A DNA stretch of 64,000 nt from Marinomonas gallaica (GCF_001639745.1 NZ_LTAX01000002.1:186001-250000), one strand, 5' to 3'. Numbered from the stretch's first letter, positions 15,917-25,239 are shown. Translations and numbers: made by a program. The notes: generated by a model from the letters alone, not told the origin.

Positions 15917-18679
15917 TTGGCTACGGACACATTAACAAGCACTCCCCCAATGGTTTTGGTAGACGGCTCGTCTTACCTATACCGTGCTTTTCACGCGATT
16001 CCACCGTTAACCACCAGCGACGGCCAACCGACCAACGCGGCGCGCGGTGTGATCAGCATGATCCGCAGCCTAATCAATAACTACCCCAATTCGCCGATCG
16101 TGGTGATCTTCGATGCCAAAGGCAAAACCTTTCGCGATGAGATGTACAGCGAATACAAAGCACAACGCCCACCGATGCCGGACGACCTGCGCGTACAGAT
16201 CGAACCAATCCACCGCATGATCGAAGCTATGGGCTTACCGCTTGTGGTCATTGACGGCGTCGAAGCCGACGACGTGATCGGCACCATTGCCAAGCAAATT
16301 GGCGAAGAAGGCCGCGAAGTGGTCGTCTCTACGGGCGATAAAGACATGGCGCAACTCGTCACCGATAAAGTGACCTTAGTGAATACCATGACTGACACCG
16401 TGATGGACGTGGCGGGCGTCAAAGACAAATTCGGCATTCCACCGGAGCTGATCATCGACTACTTAGCGCTGATGGGCGACAAAGTCGACAACATCCCGGG
16501 CGTGCCGGGTGTGGGCGAAAAAACCGCCCTCGCCCTACTGCAAGGCATCGGCTCGATCAAAGACATCTACCAGCGCTTGGACGACATCGCCGCACTGGGC
16601 TTTCGTGGTTCCAAAACCATGAAGAAAAAGATGGAAGACAACCAAGAGATGGCCGAACTGAGCTACCTACTGGCGACCATCAAATGCGACGTCGAGCTGC
16701 CGTTTGACCCACACACACTGAAAAACGAAGAAATCAACAAAGACGCTCTACGTGAGTGGTTCCAAAAGCTGGAATTCAAAACCTGGCTGCGTGACATCGA
16801 CAAAGCCCCTGCTCACGGCAAAGCCGACGACACCGTTAACAACGCAGATGAGCCAGTTCAAGCGGCCAACATTGACGTGGAATACGACACCGTCTTAGAT
16901 CAAGACAGCTTCAATGCATGGCTAAAGAAAATCCAAAACGCAGACCTAGTGGCCTTCGATACGGAAACCACCTCCCTTAATTACATGGCCGCGGAACTCG
17001 TGGGGCTGAGCGTGTGTGTCGAAGTCGGCAAAGCCGCCTACATTCCCGTCGCGCATGATTACGAAGACGCGCCCGAGCAACTGGACCGCGACTGGGTACT
17101 TGAGCAATTAAAACCTTGGCTTGAAGACGACACGCAAAAGAAAGTCGGCCAACACCTAAAATACGACGCCAATGTACTGAATAACTATGGCATTACCCTG
17201 CGTGGCATCGCGTTTGACACCATGCTGGAGTCTTACATACTGAACTCCACTGCCACCCGCCACGATATGGACAGCCTAGCGACCAAGTTCCTCGGCCACA
17301 CCACGGTGAGCTTTGAAGACATCGCCGGCAAAGGCGCGAAGCAAAAAACCTTTAACCAAATCGAGCTGGAACAAGCGGCGTTTTACGCGGCCGAAGACGC
17401 CGACATCACCCTACGCTTGCATGAAGCCATCATGCCGAAGCTGGAAAAAGAAGGCGATTTGATCAGTGTCCTCAAAGACATCGAACTTCCACTCGTCCCC
17501 GTACTCGCCAAAATGGAACAAACCGGTGCATTGATCGACCCTGAGCTGCTGCACGCGCAAAGCGCTGAAATCGCCAGCAAGCTACAAGAAATCGAGATCA
17601 AAGCCCACGAAGCCGCAGGTGAAAGCTTCAACCTCAGCTCACCGAAACAACTGCAAGTCATCTTGTTTGAGAAACAAGGCTTGCCCGTGATCAAGAAAAC
17701 ACCAAAAGGCCAACCTTCGACTGCGGAGCCGATCTTGCAAGAGCTGGCCGAGCAATACGAACTGCCACGTTTGATCATGGAACACCGCAGCCTTGCCAAG
17801 CTCAAGTCGACCTACACCGACAAACTCCCCGAGATGTTGCAAAAGACGGGACGCATTCATACGTCCTACCATCAAGCGATCACCGCGACAGGGCGTTTGT
17901 CGTCGACCGATCCGAACTTACAGAACATCCCGATTCGAACCACCGAAGGCCGCCGCATCCGCCAAGCCTTTATCGCACCCGAAGGCTACAAGCTGATCGC
18001 GGCCGACTACTCGCAAATCGAGCTGCGCATCATGGCGCACCTATCGCAAGATAAAGGATTATTGGACGCGTTTGCGCACGACCAAGATGTGCACAAGGCG
18101 ACAGCAGCAGAAGTTTTCGACACCACGGCAGACGAGGTCACCAGCGAACAGCGCCGCCGTGCCAAAGCCATTAACTTCGGCCTCATCTACGGCATGTCGG
18201 CCTTTGGCCTCGCGAAACAACTCGGCATCGGCCGCCCAGAGGCGCAAAAATACGTCCAGCGCTACTTTGAACGCTACCCAGGCGTGCGCACCTACATGGA
18301 CAACACCCGTGAAAGTGCCAAAGAGAAAGGCTACGTGGAAACCATCTTCGGCCGTCGTTTGTACCTTCCCGAGATCAAAGCTAAAAACGCCATGATGCGC
18401 CAAGCCGCCGAACGCACCGCCATCAACGCCCCGATGCAAGGCTCCGCCGCCGACATCATCAAACGCGCCATGATAAACATGCACGACTGGCTCGCCGACA
18501 CCGACCTCGACGTGAAAATGATCATGCAAGTACACGATGAACTCATCTTCGAAGTGGCTGAGAAAGACCTTGATGCCGCGCAGGAAAAGATTGTCGAGAT
18601 TATGCAGAATAGCAGCCAGATCGACGTGCCGTTGTTGGTAGAGGCAGGGGTTGGCAACAACTGGGACGAGGCGCATTGA
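15917..18679 (+). CDS. polA: DNA polymerase I
   Basis: 920-residue repair and Okazaki-fragment polymerase. Three domains are complete: 5'-3' exonuclease (residues 1-290, [14 protein letters not shown] and [12 protein letters not shown]), 3'-5' proofreading exonuclease with intact [10 protein letters not shown] (DxE) near residue 350, and the polymerase domain with [34 protein letters not shown] and [10 protein letters not shown]. The start is a TTG with CAGAGG upstream; ATG 15950 is the alternative but lacks a good ribosome-binding site. The gene is clearly richer in G+C than the island that follows. Confidence 0.97.
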   Translation: MATDTLTSTPPMVLVDGSSYLYRAFHAIPPLTTSDGQPTNAARGVISMIRSLINNYPNSPIVVIFDAKGKTFRDEMYSEYKAQRPPMPDDLRVQIEPIHRMIEAMGLPLVVIDGVEADDVIGTIAKQIGEEGREVVVSTGDKDMAQLVTDKVTLVNTMTDTVMDVAGVKDKFGIPPELIIDYLALMGDKVDNIPGVPGVGEKTALALLQGIGSIKDIYQRLDDIAALGFRGSKTMKKKMEDNQEMAELSYLLATIKCDVELPFDPHTLKNEEINKDALREWFQKLEFKTWLRDIDKAPAHGKADDTVNNADEPVQAANIDVEYDTVLDQDSFNAWLKKIQNADLVAFDTETTSLNYMAAELVGLSVCVEVGKAAYIPVAHDYEDAPEQLDRDWVLEQLKPWLEDDTQKKVGQHLKYDANVLNNYGITLRGIAFDTMLESYILNSTATRHDMDSLATKFLGHTTVSFEDIAGKGAKQKTFNQIELEQAAFYAAEDADITLRLHEAIMPKLEKEGDLISVLKDIELPLVPVLAKMEQTGALIDPELLHAQSAEIASKLQEIEIKAHEAAGESFNLSSPKQLQVILFEKQGLPVIKKTPKGQPSTAEPILQELAEQYELPRLIMEHRSLAKLKSTYTDKLPEMLQKTGRIHTSYHQAITATGRLSSTDPNLQNIPIRTTEGRRIRQAFIAPEGYKLIAADYSQIELRIMAHLSQDKGLLDAFAHDQDVHKATAAEVFDTTADEVTSEQRRRAKAINFGLIYGMSAFGLAKQLGIGRPEAQKYVQRYFERYPGVRTYMDNTRESAKEKGYVETIFGRRLYLPEIKAKNAMMRQAAERTAINAPMQGSAADIIKRAMINMHDWLADTDLDVKMIMQVHDELIFEVAEKDLDAAQEKIVEIMQNSSQIDVPLLVEAGVGNNWDEAH

Positions 18680-18842
18680 TATATAGTCAAGAGTGTTTAT
18701 CAACAGCCGTTATTCATATCAACAGTTAAAAACGATTGGCGCCAGAGCATATTGTTGGATATATGGTTAGTGCTGAAATCATTTATATAACATTAACGCG
18801 AAGTAAGAGCATGTCATCATTTAATTTTTATGGCAGTAAAAA

Positions 18843-19973
18843 ATGCTTAAAGTAAAAATGCACAAAGCAGGCAATGGTGATTGTGTTTCGATAGAAACAC
18901 TATCTGAATTTGTCCTGATTGATGGCGGTACCGCTCAGTCGTTTGATGGTTGGAAAGAACAGATTGTTGGGCACGTAAGTAAGATTGACTCTGTCATTGT
19001 TACTCATATAGATAACGACCACGTTAATGGGGTTATCAAACTATTGACTCACCCAGATTGTCCTAGTGTTGATAGGATTTATTTCAATGGAGCAGAGCAG
19101 CTATTTGGTCATATTTCGACTGAGGAAAGCGATGCTCGTACAGATGTTAAGCTGCAAGCTTTGTCAGAAGAGAGCTCAGAGGTTGGTGATAAAGATCCCA
19201 TTGGATACTCTGAGGGTACATCTTTGTCATATGTTATTTTTGATAAAGGGTACACATGTAACGACGTGGTCGGGGGTGAGGCTCTATACCGTGAAAAATG
19301 TGCTCAATTTGAGATTGGGTCGTTAAAGTTCAATGTGATTGGTCCTGATCTAAGTGCTTTATCAGGACTAAAAAAAGTTTGGGAAGAAAAACTGGAAGAG
19401 CGAAACATAAGACCCAAGATATTAAGCAAGTCTTATTATGACGCTTTTGAGCAGTTTACAAGTAGTGTTCAAGAAAAGTCATCCTACAACTATCAAATAT
19501 CTTCTACAGAACAAACAAGTATTGAAGCTCTCGCAAACGCTACCTTTGATGATGATAGTTCACCAACTAACAAAAGTAGTTTTTCATTTTTGGTTGAGTG
19601 TGAAGACAAGAAAATACTTTATCTAGGTGATTGTCATGCTCAGATTGTAATGTCTTGGTTAGATGAACAACAACTAGACAGCATCAAGGTAGACGCAGTG
19701 AAGATTTCACATCATGGAAGTCAGAATAATACGAGTTTGGATTTACTAAGACGAATCGAATGCGATAGGTATTTGATCAGTACAAATGGTAAGTCACATG
19801 GGCATCCAGATTTAGAAACATTGGCTCGAATCGCGATAGTAAATACTCAAACGCAAACGGAGATTCATTTGAATTATGACGTAGAGACCATACCAGAATG
19901 GTTTGTATCTGATTTGCATGAGAACTACCCAATGATAAAATTGTTATTGAACTCTTGTGAGGTTGGAGTATGA
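18843..19973 (+). CDS. ComEC/Rec2-type metallo-beta-lactamase-fold protein of a defence operon
   Basis: 376-residue soluble protein with the metallo-beta-lactamase fold of the ComEC C-terminal domain. The metal motif THIDNDHVNG provides H55, D57, D59 and H60; LGDCH (about 261-265) and KISHHGSQNNT (about 287-297) supply the other ligands, and ISTNGKSHGHPD matches the ComEC end. So the hydrolase site appears intact. No membrane segment or signal peptide. The stop overlaps the next start (ATGA). Such stand-alone enzymes accompany protease/helicase conflict systems; the substrate, possibly a nucleic acid or nucleotide, is unknown. Base composition is AT-rich compared with polA, suggesting transfer. 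Confidence 0.8.
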   Translation: MLKVKMHKAGNGDCVSIETLSEFVLIDGGTAQSFDGWKEQIVGHVSKIDSVIVTHIDNDHVNGVIKLLTHPDCPSVDRIYFNGAEQLFGHISTEESDARTDVKLQALSEESSEVGDKDPIGYSEGTSLSYVIFDKGYTCNDVVGGEALYREKCAQFEIGSLKFNVIGPDLSALSGLKKVWEEKLEERNIRPKILSKSYYDAFEQFTSSVQEKSSYNYQISSTEQTSIEALANATFDDDSSPTNKSSFSFLVECEDKKILYLGDCHAQIVMSWLDEQQLDSIKVDAVKISHHGSQNNTSLDLLRRIECDRYLISTNGKSHGHPDLETLARIAIVNTQTQTEIHLNYDVETIPEWFVSDLHENYPMIKLLLNSCEVGV

Positions 19974-21418
19974 CTGCGGTAGCTTTGGAAGAGTTTAAGC
20001 TTGAAAGTATATACCTTTTGCATGCTTCATTTCCTGATGAGAAGACCAAGCGAGGTACGTGTTTCTCAATATCTCAGGATTTACTATTAACCGCGAATCA
20101 TGTTGTAGATGGTGCCACGCTAGTAAAAGTATACTTAACAAGCGATGCTTTTGCTGATGGAACACATATCGAAGCCGAGTGTGTTTACAAAAATGAAGCT
20201 ATTGATATAGCAGTCTTGAGACTTCCAGCTGGTACTACAAGTAGCGCTTTCGACCTATATGCGACAAGCGTTAACTTAGATAGTGATGTGAAATCTTGTG
20301 GGTATCCAGTTGAGAAAGAGCATTATCCAGCTCCAATTAGAGTAAAAGTTACTAACTCTTTTGAGCACATGACAAGTCGAGAATACAGCTTTGAGATTTC
20401 TCAGTCTGACACTGTTAGCAAATATAGTGGCATGTCTGGTTCGCCCGTACTGTATGATCATTATTGTATTGGTATTTTGCTTGTACAGCAGGGGACTAAC
20501 ACACTATATGCCTTATCGACCAAAGATTTTCTAAACGATAGCTCTATCCGAGAAATTGTTGATGCTAGTGATGTAAATGTAGTTGCTCAGGAAGGAATTG
20601 GTTATAAGGCTCCTCCTTGTCCTGCATCACCATTTAACTACGACATATGCTGCAATGACGAGCATCCAAATATCAAGGGTGTTGATATCGGCTTTACAAT
20701 GAAGCGATGGAACTTAGATGAGTTCACTGAGTCGGTATATGATTGGATTGTTGACTATTGTTTATCATATAAAGATAAGGCCAACTTTAAAGGAAGTGAA
20801 AGAGGTCTTTTCAAATATGCCAGAGCTAATTATCATGCGGATGACTTGAACGCAATTGGAGATCTTTGTTTACACATCGCTATTCGAGAATCATATTCAA
20901 CTATACCGGTAATGAATAAGGTTTTTGATGTAAATAACAAGACGTTTTCATGTACTCACGCAGTATTAAATTTCGATACTGTAGAGTTATGGATTGGTGC
21001 ATCATCTGTAAGCAGTAATATTGAAGAAGCTGTTAATGTAGCAGTAAGTAATGTGGAGTACATTGTTAATATCAAAGCTCTAAAGAGCAGATTGATCATG
21101 CTTACCTCTGAAATTGATGAGTCTTGGCCTCATAAAGAAAAATTAGAAAAACTTGCTGATTCTAGCCTAGATTTAGAAGAAAGGTTCGATAAAATCATCA
21201 TACCAATATTCATTATGCATGATAGTGAAGTTATATCTAACTATGAAAAAGATAACTTTAAGGATCTATTCCTACAAAAAATACAGGAATGTAGAGGGTT
21301 ACTTAAATCTGGAATTAATGAGGAACTGGTTAATTTGATTGATTTTCGAGTCTTTTATTTTCCCGTTTCTGATGTAGAAAAAGTTAATTCTTCGCTGATT
21401 GAGGAGTTAAACTCATGA
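19970..21418 (+). CDS. Trypsin-like protease fused to a HamA-like (DUF1837) domain
   Basis: 482 residues in two parts. Residues about 1-190 form a chymotrypsin-fold serine protease with a complete triad: H44 in TANHV, D79 in AIDIAVL and S158 in GMSGSPV. No signal peptide, so it acts in the cytoplasm. Residues about 230-480 resemble HamA of the Hachiman system: GDLCLHIAIRE (from 297), STIPVMNKVF, then THAVLNFDTVELWIGASS. In HamA the last part normally reads like GExK with catalytic Glu and Lys; here it is G343-A-S-S346, and the preceding Asp is not evident (T329/H330). The nuclease is therefore probably inactive, and the protease may be the effector. Overlaps both neighbours by 4 nt. Confidence 0.7.
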   Translation: MTAVALEEFKLESIYLLHASFPDEKTKRGTCFSISQDLLLTANHVVDGATLVKVYLTSDAFADGTHIEAECVYKNEAIDIAVLRLPAGTTSSAFDLYATSVNLDSDVKSCGYPVEKEHYPAPIRVKVTNSFEHMTSREYSFEISQSDTVSKYSGMSGSPVLYDHYCIGILLVQQGTNTLYALSTKDFLNDSSIREIVDASDVNVVAQEGIGYKAPPCPASPFNYDICCNDEHPNIKGVDIGFTMKRWNLDEFTESVYDWIVDYCLSYKDKANFKGSERGLFKYARANYHADDLNAIGDLCLHIAIRESYSTIPVMNKVFDVNNKTFSCTHAVLNFDTVELWIGASSVSSNIEEAVNVAVSNVEYIVNIKALKSRLIMLTSEIDESWPHKEKLEKLADSSLDLEERFDKIIIPIFIMHDSEVISNYEKDNFKDLFLQKIQECRGLLKSGINEELVNLIDFRVFYFPVSDVEKVNSSLIEELNS

Positions 21419-22020
21419 GTACTTGGTATCAGACTTCAAAGCACATGCTTGCAGATGATTCGTTCTATAACTGGGACGATTTTTTAATGTCATTAGTAAA
21501 TGAATTTAATGGTCATTCAAATGAAGCGTTGGTTCAAGATGTCGCTATAAGGGCACTAGAACGAAAACACGAAATGCCTAATGGATTTATCCTAGATCAT
21601 ATTTTAGGTGAGCTAGGGCTTTTTCCATATGTTGACAAGTCAAATAGCACATCAAAAGACAAATTTAGGCGTAGTCTCTTCACAACACCACAAGATGAAT
21701 CCAAGACATTTCATATTCGTCAAGCGGAAGTTTTTCATCGTATTATGAATAGTGAAAATGTGATTCTTAGTGCACCAACTAGCTTTGGTAAAAGCCTTAT
21801 AATTGAAGCTCTAGTAGCGAGCAATGAATTCAATAATATTGTAATTGTCGTTCCAACAATTGCATTAATCGATGAATTAAAGAAGAAACTTTTCAAGTAT
21901 AAAGACAAATATAAAATTGTTACGCAGGTATCGCAGGAACCTAGTGATAGAAATATTTTCATTCTGACTCAAGAAAGAGTTTTGGAGTATAGCCGTATTG
22001 AATCCGTTGATTTTTTATAA
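21415..22020 (+). CDS. HamB-like Ski2-type helicase, N-terminal part (frame ends at a slippery site)
   Basis: 201 residues up to a TAA at 22018. Contains helicase motif I, APTSFGKS (residues 120-127), motif Ia VPTIALIDEL and the motif Ic-like ILTQERVLE. The reading frame stops just before the Walker B motif, which continues in the -1 frame as IIDEFYK. A full helicase therefore needs a -1 shift at 22011-22017, or the genome has lost one T there. ATGA overlap with the protease gene. The family is the HamB type of superfamily 2 helicases, which sense and translocate on DNA in Hachiman defence. Confidence 0.78.
   Translation: MSTWYQTSKHMLADDSFYNWDDFLMSLVNEFNGHSNEALVQDVAIRALERKHEMPNGFILDHILGELGLFPYVDKSNSTSKDKFRRSLFTTPQDESKTFHIRQAEVFHRIMNSENVILSAPTSFGKSLIIEALVASNEFNNIVIVVPTIALIDELKKKLFKYKDKYKIVTQVSQEPSDRNIFILTQERVLEYSRIESVDFL
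22011..22017 (+). other. T TTT TTA slippery heptamer / frameshift site in the helicase gene
   Basis: In the zero frame the codons are GAT TTT TTA TAA, so the heptamer is correctly phased (X XXY YYZ) for -1 slippage. Slipping one base continues as ATA ATC GAC GAG TTC TAT AAA, giving IIDEFYK and an open frame to 23585. Alternatives are a natural loss of one T from a 7-T run or a sequencing error. No obvious downstream pseudoknot or well-spaced upstream SD-like stimulator was found. Confidence 0.6.
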
Positions 22021-23585
22021 TCGACGAGTTCTATAAACTGGCTCCTGTTGGTAAAAACGATGAGAGATGTGACCGACTAAATTTGGCATTTAGAGCTTTG
22101 CACGCTAAGTGTAAGAGGTTCTACATGTTAGGCCCTAAGATAAATGGATTAGTTTCTGGAATTGAAGAGGAGTTGAGATGTACTTTTCTAAAGTTCGACT
22201 CTTACGCTACTGTTGCAACAAATGAGTTCTATCATCCTCTTAAAACAACGGGTAAAGACGCTCTAGTTGATATTGAGAGAGATGAAATCTTAAAGTCAAT
22301 ATTAACTTCTATTGGAAGAAAAGAACAAACTGTAATATATTGCAAATCGCCCCAACGAGTCAGTTCTTTAATGTGCCGACTTTTGAGCGCAGGCCTACTG
22401 ACTCCAGATGACACTAATGATGATCTTGCTGAATGGTTGGCTGATAACTTTCATAACGAATGGTCTTTAGTTGAGGGTGTGAAACATGGTATTGCATATC
22501 ACCATGCTCAACTACCAAGAGCTGTTGGCGCTTTAATTGTAGATCTATTCAATGAATCGAAAATCAATATTCTGATTTGTACTTCGACTTTAATTGAAGG
22601 TGTTAATACAAATGCGAAAAACATAGTAATATATGACGATTGTATTACAAAAAAAACTAAGCTTGATATGTTTACGTTCAATAATATTTCCGGACGTTCG
22701 GGTAGAATGTTTGAGCACTTTATCGGTAACGTTTATATATTTGGTGACAAGCCTCAAGTTGAACTTCCTTTTATTGATGTTCCAGTAGTAACTCAAAGCA
22801 AAAATGCATCTGAATCGCTATTACTTCATTTGGGCGAAGATGTTCATGAAGAAAATAAAAATAGAGTCAAGAAGTTCTATGATCAGAATATTCTTCCTAT
22901 GTCGTTATTGATTAAACATCAGGGTATAGATCCCAATAAATTGATAAATTTTGCTGAAGAGCTTATCGAAAAATTTAATGCTTGGAATAGAATGATGTGT
23001 TGGGATGGTATATATCCTACATCTCTTGAATTACGACATTTGTCTAATGTTTTGTTCGATCATTTTAATATATCCTCCATGGGCGGTGGCACAGTTCGCT
23101 CTGCTAGTCAATTACATAGAAAATTGGTTGATATAATAAACAAAGTCGATGATAAAGAATTAATTACTCAAAACTATGACTACTGGAATGGTCGCGATAA
23201 GACCTATAGTGTAGATGATTCCATTCAAGCTGTTTTTAATTTTAAAAAGAACCTAGTGAACTATAACTTACCAAAGATAATATATGCAGTAAGTGATATT
23301 CAAGAGTTGATTTTTAAAAGGTTTGATTATCCATTTGGCGACTTTAAGCCTTTTGCAGCTACACTTGAAAATTTCTATTATCCTGCCGCAATAAATTCGT
23401 TAGAAGAGTTTGGTATACCCAATCAAGTGGCTAAGAAGTTTATAGAGAGCAATAGAAGTAAAATTGAAGATATTGATAGTATAGACTCTGTGATTGAGTT
23501 TTTAATTAATTCAGATGAAACTTCATATAAACATCTATCAGAGTATGAGTTAGGCTTTGTAAAAAAAGCACTCACATATATGTAG
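22017..23585 (+). CDS. HamB-like Ski2-type helicase, C-terminal part (-1 frame)
   Basis: About 522 residues in the -1 frame after the slippery site; the first internal ATG or TTG starts would lose the Walker B motif. Motifs in order: II IIDEFYK, III-like YMLGPKING, IV TVIYCKSPQRV, V ICTSTLIEGVNTNAKNIVI and VI NNISGRSGRM. The pattern LIEGVN plus GRSGR is typical of Ski2-like helicases including HamB. The last 250 residues are a helical accessory region I cannot assign. A terminator hairpin lies 63 nt past the stop. With the N-terminal part the protein would have about 723 residues. Confidence 0.78.
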   Translation: MIDEFYKLAPVGKNDERCDRLNLAFRALHAKCKRFYMLGPKINGLVSGIEEELRCTFLKFDSYATVATNEFYHPLKTTGKDALVDIERDEILKSILTSIGRKEQTVIYCKSPQRVSSLMCRLLSAGLLTPDDTNDDLAEWLADNFHNEWSLVEGVKHGIAYHHAQLPRAVGALIVDLFNESKINILICTSTLIEGVNTNAKNIVIYDDCITKKTKLDMFTFNNISGRSGRMFEHFIGNVYIFGDKPQVELPFIDVPVVTQSKNASESLLLHLGEDVHEENKNRVKKFYDQNILPMSLLIKHQGIDPNKLINFAEELIEKFNAWNRMMCWDGIYPTSLELRHLSNVLFDHFNISSMGGGTVRSASQLHRKLVDIINKVDDKELITQNYDYWNGRDKTYSVDDSIQAVFNFKKNLVNYNLPKIIYAVSDIQELIFKRFDYPFGDFKPFAATLENFYYPAAINSLEEFGIPNQVAKKFIESNRSKIEDIDSIDSVIEFLINSDETSYKHLSEYELGFVKKALTYM

Positions 23586-23594
23586 TAGGTCAAC

Positions 23595-23725
23595 TTAACA
23601 GGCCACCCACCTTAAAAAGTGATTCAGCATTCATCTACAAGGAATGAGCCAGTTTCATCTGAAACTGGCTTTTTCTGCTTCGTTACCATCCATTTCGTAG
23701 AAATTATCGAGATTTAGCGCTTTTT
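23595..23725. repeat. ~180-bp repeat, copy 1 (truncated)
   Basis: Begins TTAACAGGCCACCCACCTT and contains the hairpin GCCAGTTTC-ATCT-GAAACTGGC followed by TTTTT. The final ~50 bp present in the two other copies (24032 and 24213) are missing; sequence derived from a RAYT element begins there instead, as if it had inserted or recombined into the repeat. Confidence 0.7.
23648..23674 (+). terminator. Terminator hairpin after the defence operon
   Basis: GCCAGTTTC / GAAACTGGC stem, 4-nt loop, then TTTTT. It is part of the 180-bp repeat, so the operon borrows its terminator from a repeated element. The same hairpin occurs at 24266-24292. Confidence 0.8.
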
Positions 23726-23734
23726 CAAAACAAT

Positions 23735-24028
23735 TGGGGTCAGATGAAAATTAATCCATCTGACTCGGTTTTTACTTTGCTTCTCTGGTATTTCTCAGCT
23801 CCGAGCAAACCATTTCCCTTTACCCAAAATTGGAACAATTGGGGTCAGATGAAAATTAATCCATCTGGCTCTGCTTCCGACCTCGCTTCCTTGGCGTCAC
23901 TCGCCTACCTGTTAGTTGCTCGATCTCTTCTTTAAAACGCGCGTTCCCCAATGCCATATCGGAATGCATGGCAGATCGAGTCCGCCCAAGCTCTTCGTCG
24001 GAATGTGCTATTTGAAGAATGCTTGGTA
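23735..24028 (-). pseudogene. Decayed RAYT transposase, C-terminal remnants
   Basis: Two nested relics of the transposase encoded intact at 27969-28667. Both begin with the element end AATTGGGGTCAGATGAAAAT (about 23735 and 23835). The second keeps the last ~60 residues on the minus strand, with matches such as MALGNARFKEEIEQLTGRRVTP and RKRGRKQSQ against MALGDGRFKEEIEALTGRRVTP of the intact gene. The N-terminal catalytic half with the HUH motif is gone, so it cannot be active. It separates copy 1 from copies 2 and 3 of the 180-bp repeat. Confidence 0.75.
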
Positions 24029-24031
24029 ACA

Positions 24032-24212
24032 TTAACAGGCCACCAACCTTAAAAAGTGATTCAGTACTCAGTTCTATCAAGGGAGCCAGTTTCATCTAAA
24101 GCTGGCCTTTTCATGCTTCGTTACCGTCCATATCGTTGAAATTATCGAGATTTAGCGCTTTTTAGGCGTACTGTACTCTTGCCAAGTCAGGCAATACTGG
24201 ACGAGAAGAATC
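24032..24212. repeat. ~180-bp repeat, copy 2
   Basis: Full-length unit from TTAACAGGCCACCAACC to the run GCCAAGTCAGGCAATACTGG plus about 12 bp. Its hairpin is imperfect (CAGTTTCATCTAAAGCTG). Directly abuts copy 3, so the two stand in tandem. Confidence 0.7.
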
Positions 24213-24391
24213 TTAACAGGCCACCCACCTAAAAAAATGATCCAACGCTCAGCTCTGTCAAGCAAGCCAGTTTCACCTGAAACTGGCTTTTTCTGCTTCT
24301 GAACCCTCAATATCGTAGAATTTGTAGGTATTTAGCATTTCTTAGACATGCCGAATTCTTGCCAAGTCAGGCAATACTGGATGAGAAGAAA
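24213..24391. repeat. ~180-bp repeat, copy 3
   Basis: Tandem with copy 2. Holds a perfect terminator-like hairpin, GCCAGTTTC-ACCT-GAAACTGGC, at 24266-24287 followed by TTTTT. Ends with the same GCCAAGTCAGGCAATACTGG block as copy 2. From here to 24602 (about 210 bp) I see no gene or other structure. Confidence 0.7.
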
Positions 24392-24602
24392 GTGCGGGAG
24401 TACTAGGCGAGTAACTGTTTCGTTTTACCTATTTCGGTCGACGCTTGTAGCAAGCATTCTGGTAGTAGTTAGATAAAATCAGCTCTGTGCCCACTTCGGC
24501 ATGGGTTGTTTCACAATTTTAACCGCGAGGATGCGCCACAAAAAGTGTTTAACGCCTTTGTGAAATCAACCTGAAAATGACTATTGAAATTCCATAATCA
24601 GA

Positions 24603-24959
24603 TCACTTACTTCTACCTGAATTACTCTGCCTATCAAGCTCTTTAGATAGCTTCGCAATCTCTCCTGTCAAGCTATTAGAAATAAATCCAAGCTTTACTG
24701 GCTGCCCTCTCACCTGTTGAAGCACTCGAGCATCTCCATGCGAGAGTGTAAAGTCCAAATACGCTTGTAATGTTTCTGCTGGAGTCGTTGATCTACTTAG
24801 CTGCTTTTTGACCTTCTCTTGCCACTGTTGAAGTTCATCATCATTGTCGGCATCTGACTTTTCATAATAAAGCTCTCGACCTAATTGAGCCTGAGACCAG
24901 CCTATCTTTTTTAGCAGTATTTTGATTTCTTTCTGAAGTTTTTCCGTCTCTGTCCCCAT
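24603..24959 (-). CDS. Small HTH-containing protein of unknown function
   Basis: 118 residues. The N-terminal part, IKILLKKIGWSQAQLGRELYYE, looks like the first helices of an XRE-type helix-turn-helix (WSQAQLGRxL), followed by an acidic linker and a helical region. The C-terminus, EIAKLSKELDRQSNSG, is polar. I cannot assign it to a named family. It is divergent from the 63-residue gene at 25044 with 84 bp between them, so it could control that gene. The surrounding sequence is repeat-rich, which suggests an acquired segment. Confidence 0.55.
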   Translation of the reverse strand: MGTETEKLQKEIKILLKKIGWSQAQLGRELYYEKSDADNDDELQQWQEKVKKQLSRSTTPAETLQAYLDFTLSHGDARVLQQVRGQPVKLGFISNSLTGEIAKLSKELDRQSNSGRSK

Positions 24960-25043
24960 CTGTCCCTATGCACCTTTTTATATTGATGTTGTGCCCAGCG
25001 GGGCACAATCAAATTAACTTAAGAGGAATTCGTTATTACTAAA

Positions 25044-25235
25044 ATGACAAAAGAAGCCGCGGCTCGTATCCAAAGTGTTGAAGCCAAAACCCATGGTGGC
25101 AAAGTTGCGAAAGGAAGCTTTGCCGCTCGTGCAATGTCTGCTGCAAACCGTCAATTTGCAACGCCGCCTAACGGTCCTAGCACAACCGGAAATCCATCAG
25201 GAGGTGGTCGTGGCAATAACCCACCTAAAAAGTAA
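25044..25235 (+). CDS. Small 63-residue protein with Gly/Pro-rich tail
   Basis: MTKEAAARIQSVEAK at the N-terminus resembles short bacterial proteins with an SMP (seed maturation)-like motif (AAARIQS...GGKVAKGSFAARAMSAANR). The tail is rich in Gly, Pro and Asn and ends PPKK. The function is unknown. AAGAGGAA lies about 17 nt before the ATG, too far for best initiation; an in-frame ATT codon at 25035 would be better spaced and would add Ile/Met-Thr-Lys, so a non-standard start is possible. Divergent from the HTH gene at 24603-24959. Confidence 0.6.
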   Translation: MTKEAAARIQSVEAKTHGGKVAKGSFAARAMSAANRQFATPPNGPSTTGNPSGGGRGNNPPKK

Positions 25236-25239
25236 TTAT

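Noticed and set aside
18059-18703. 214-codon minus-strand frame inside polA
   Set aside because: His/Val-rich shadow of the conserved polymerase domain; codon pattern follows polA.
18680-18842. A tRNA or attachment site at the polA end of the defence island
   Set aside because: No cloverleaf or matching direct repeat was found by eye at either island end.
23586-24600. Possible CRISPR array or integron attC sites
   Set aside because: The repeats are long (~180 bp), few, without spacers of constant length, and lack the attC core pair in consistent form.
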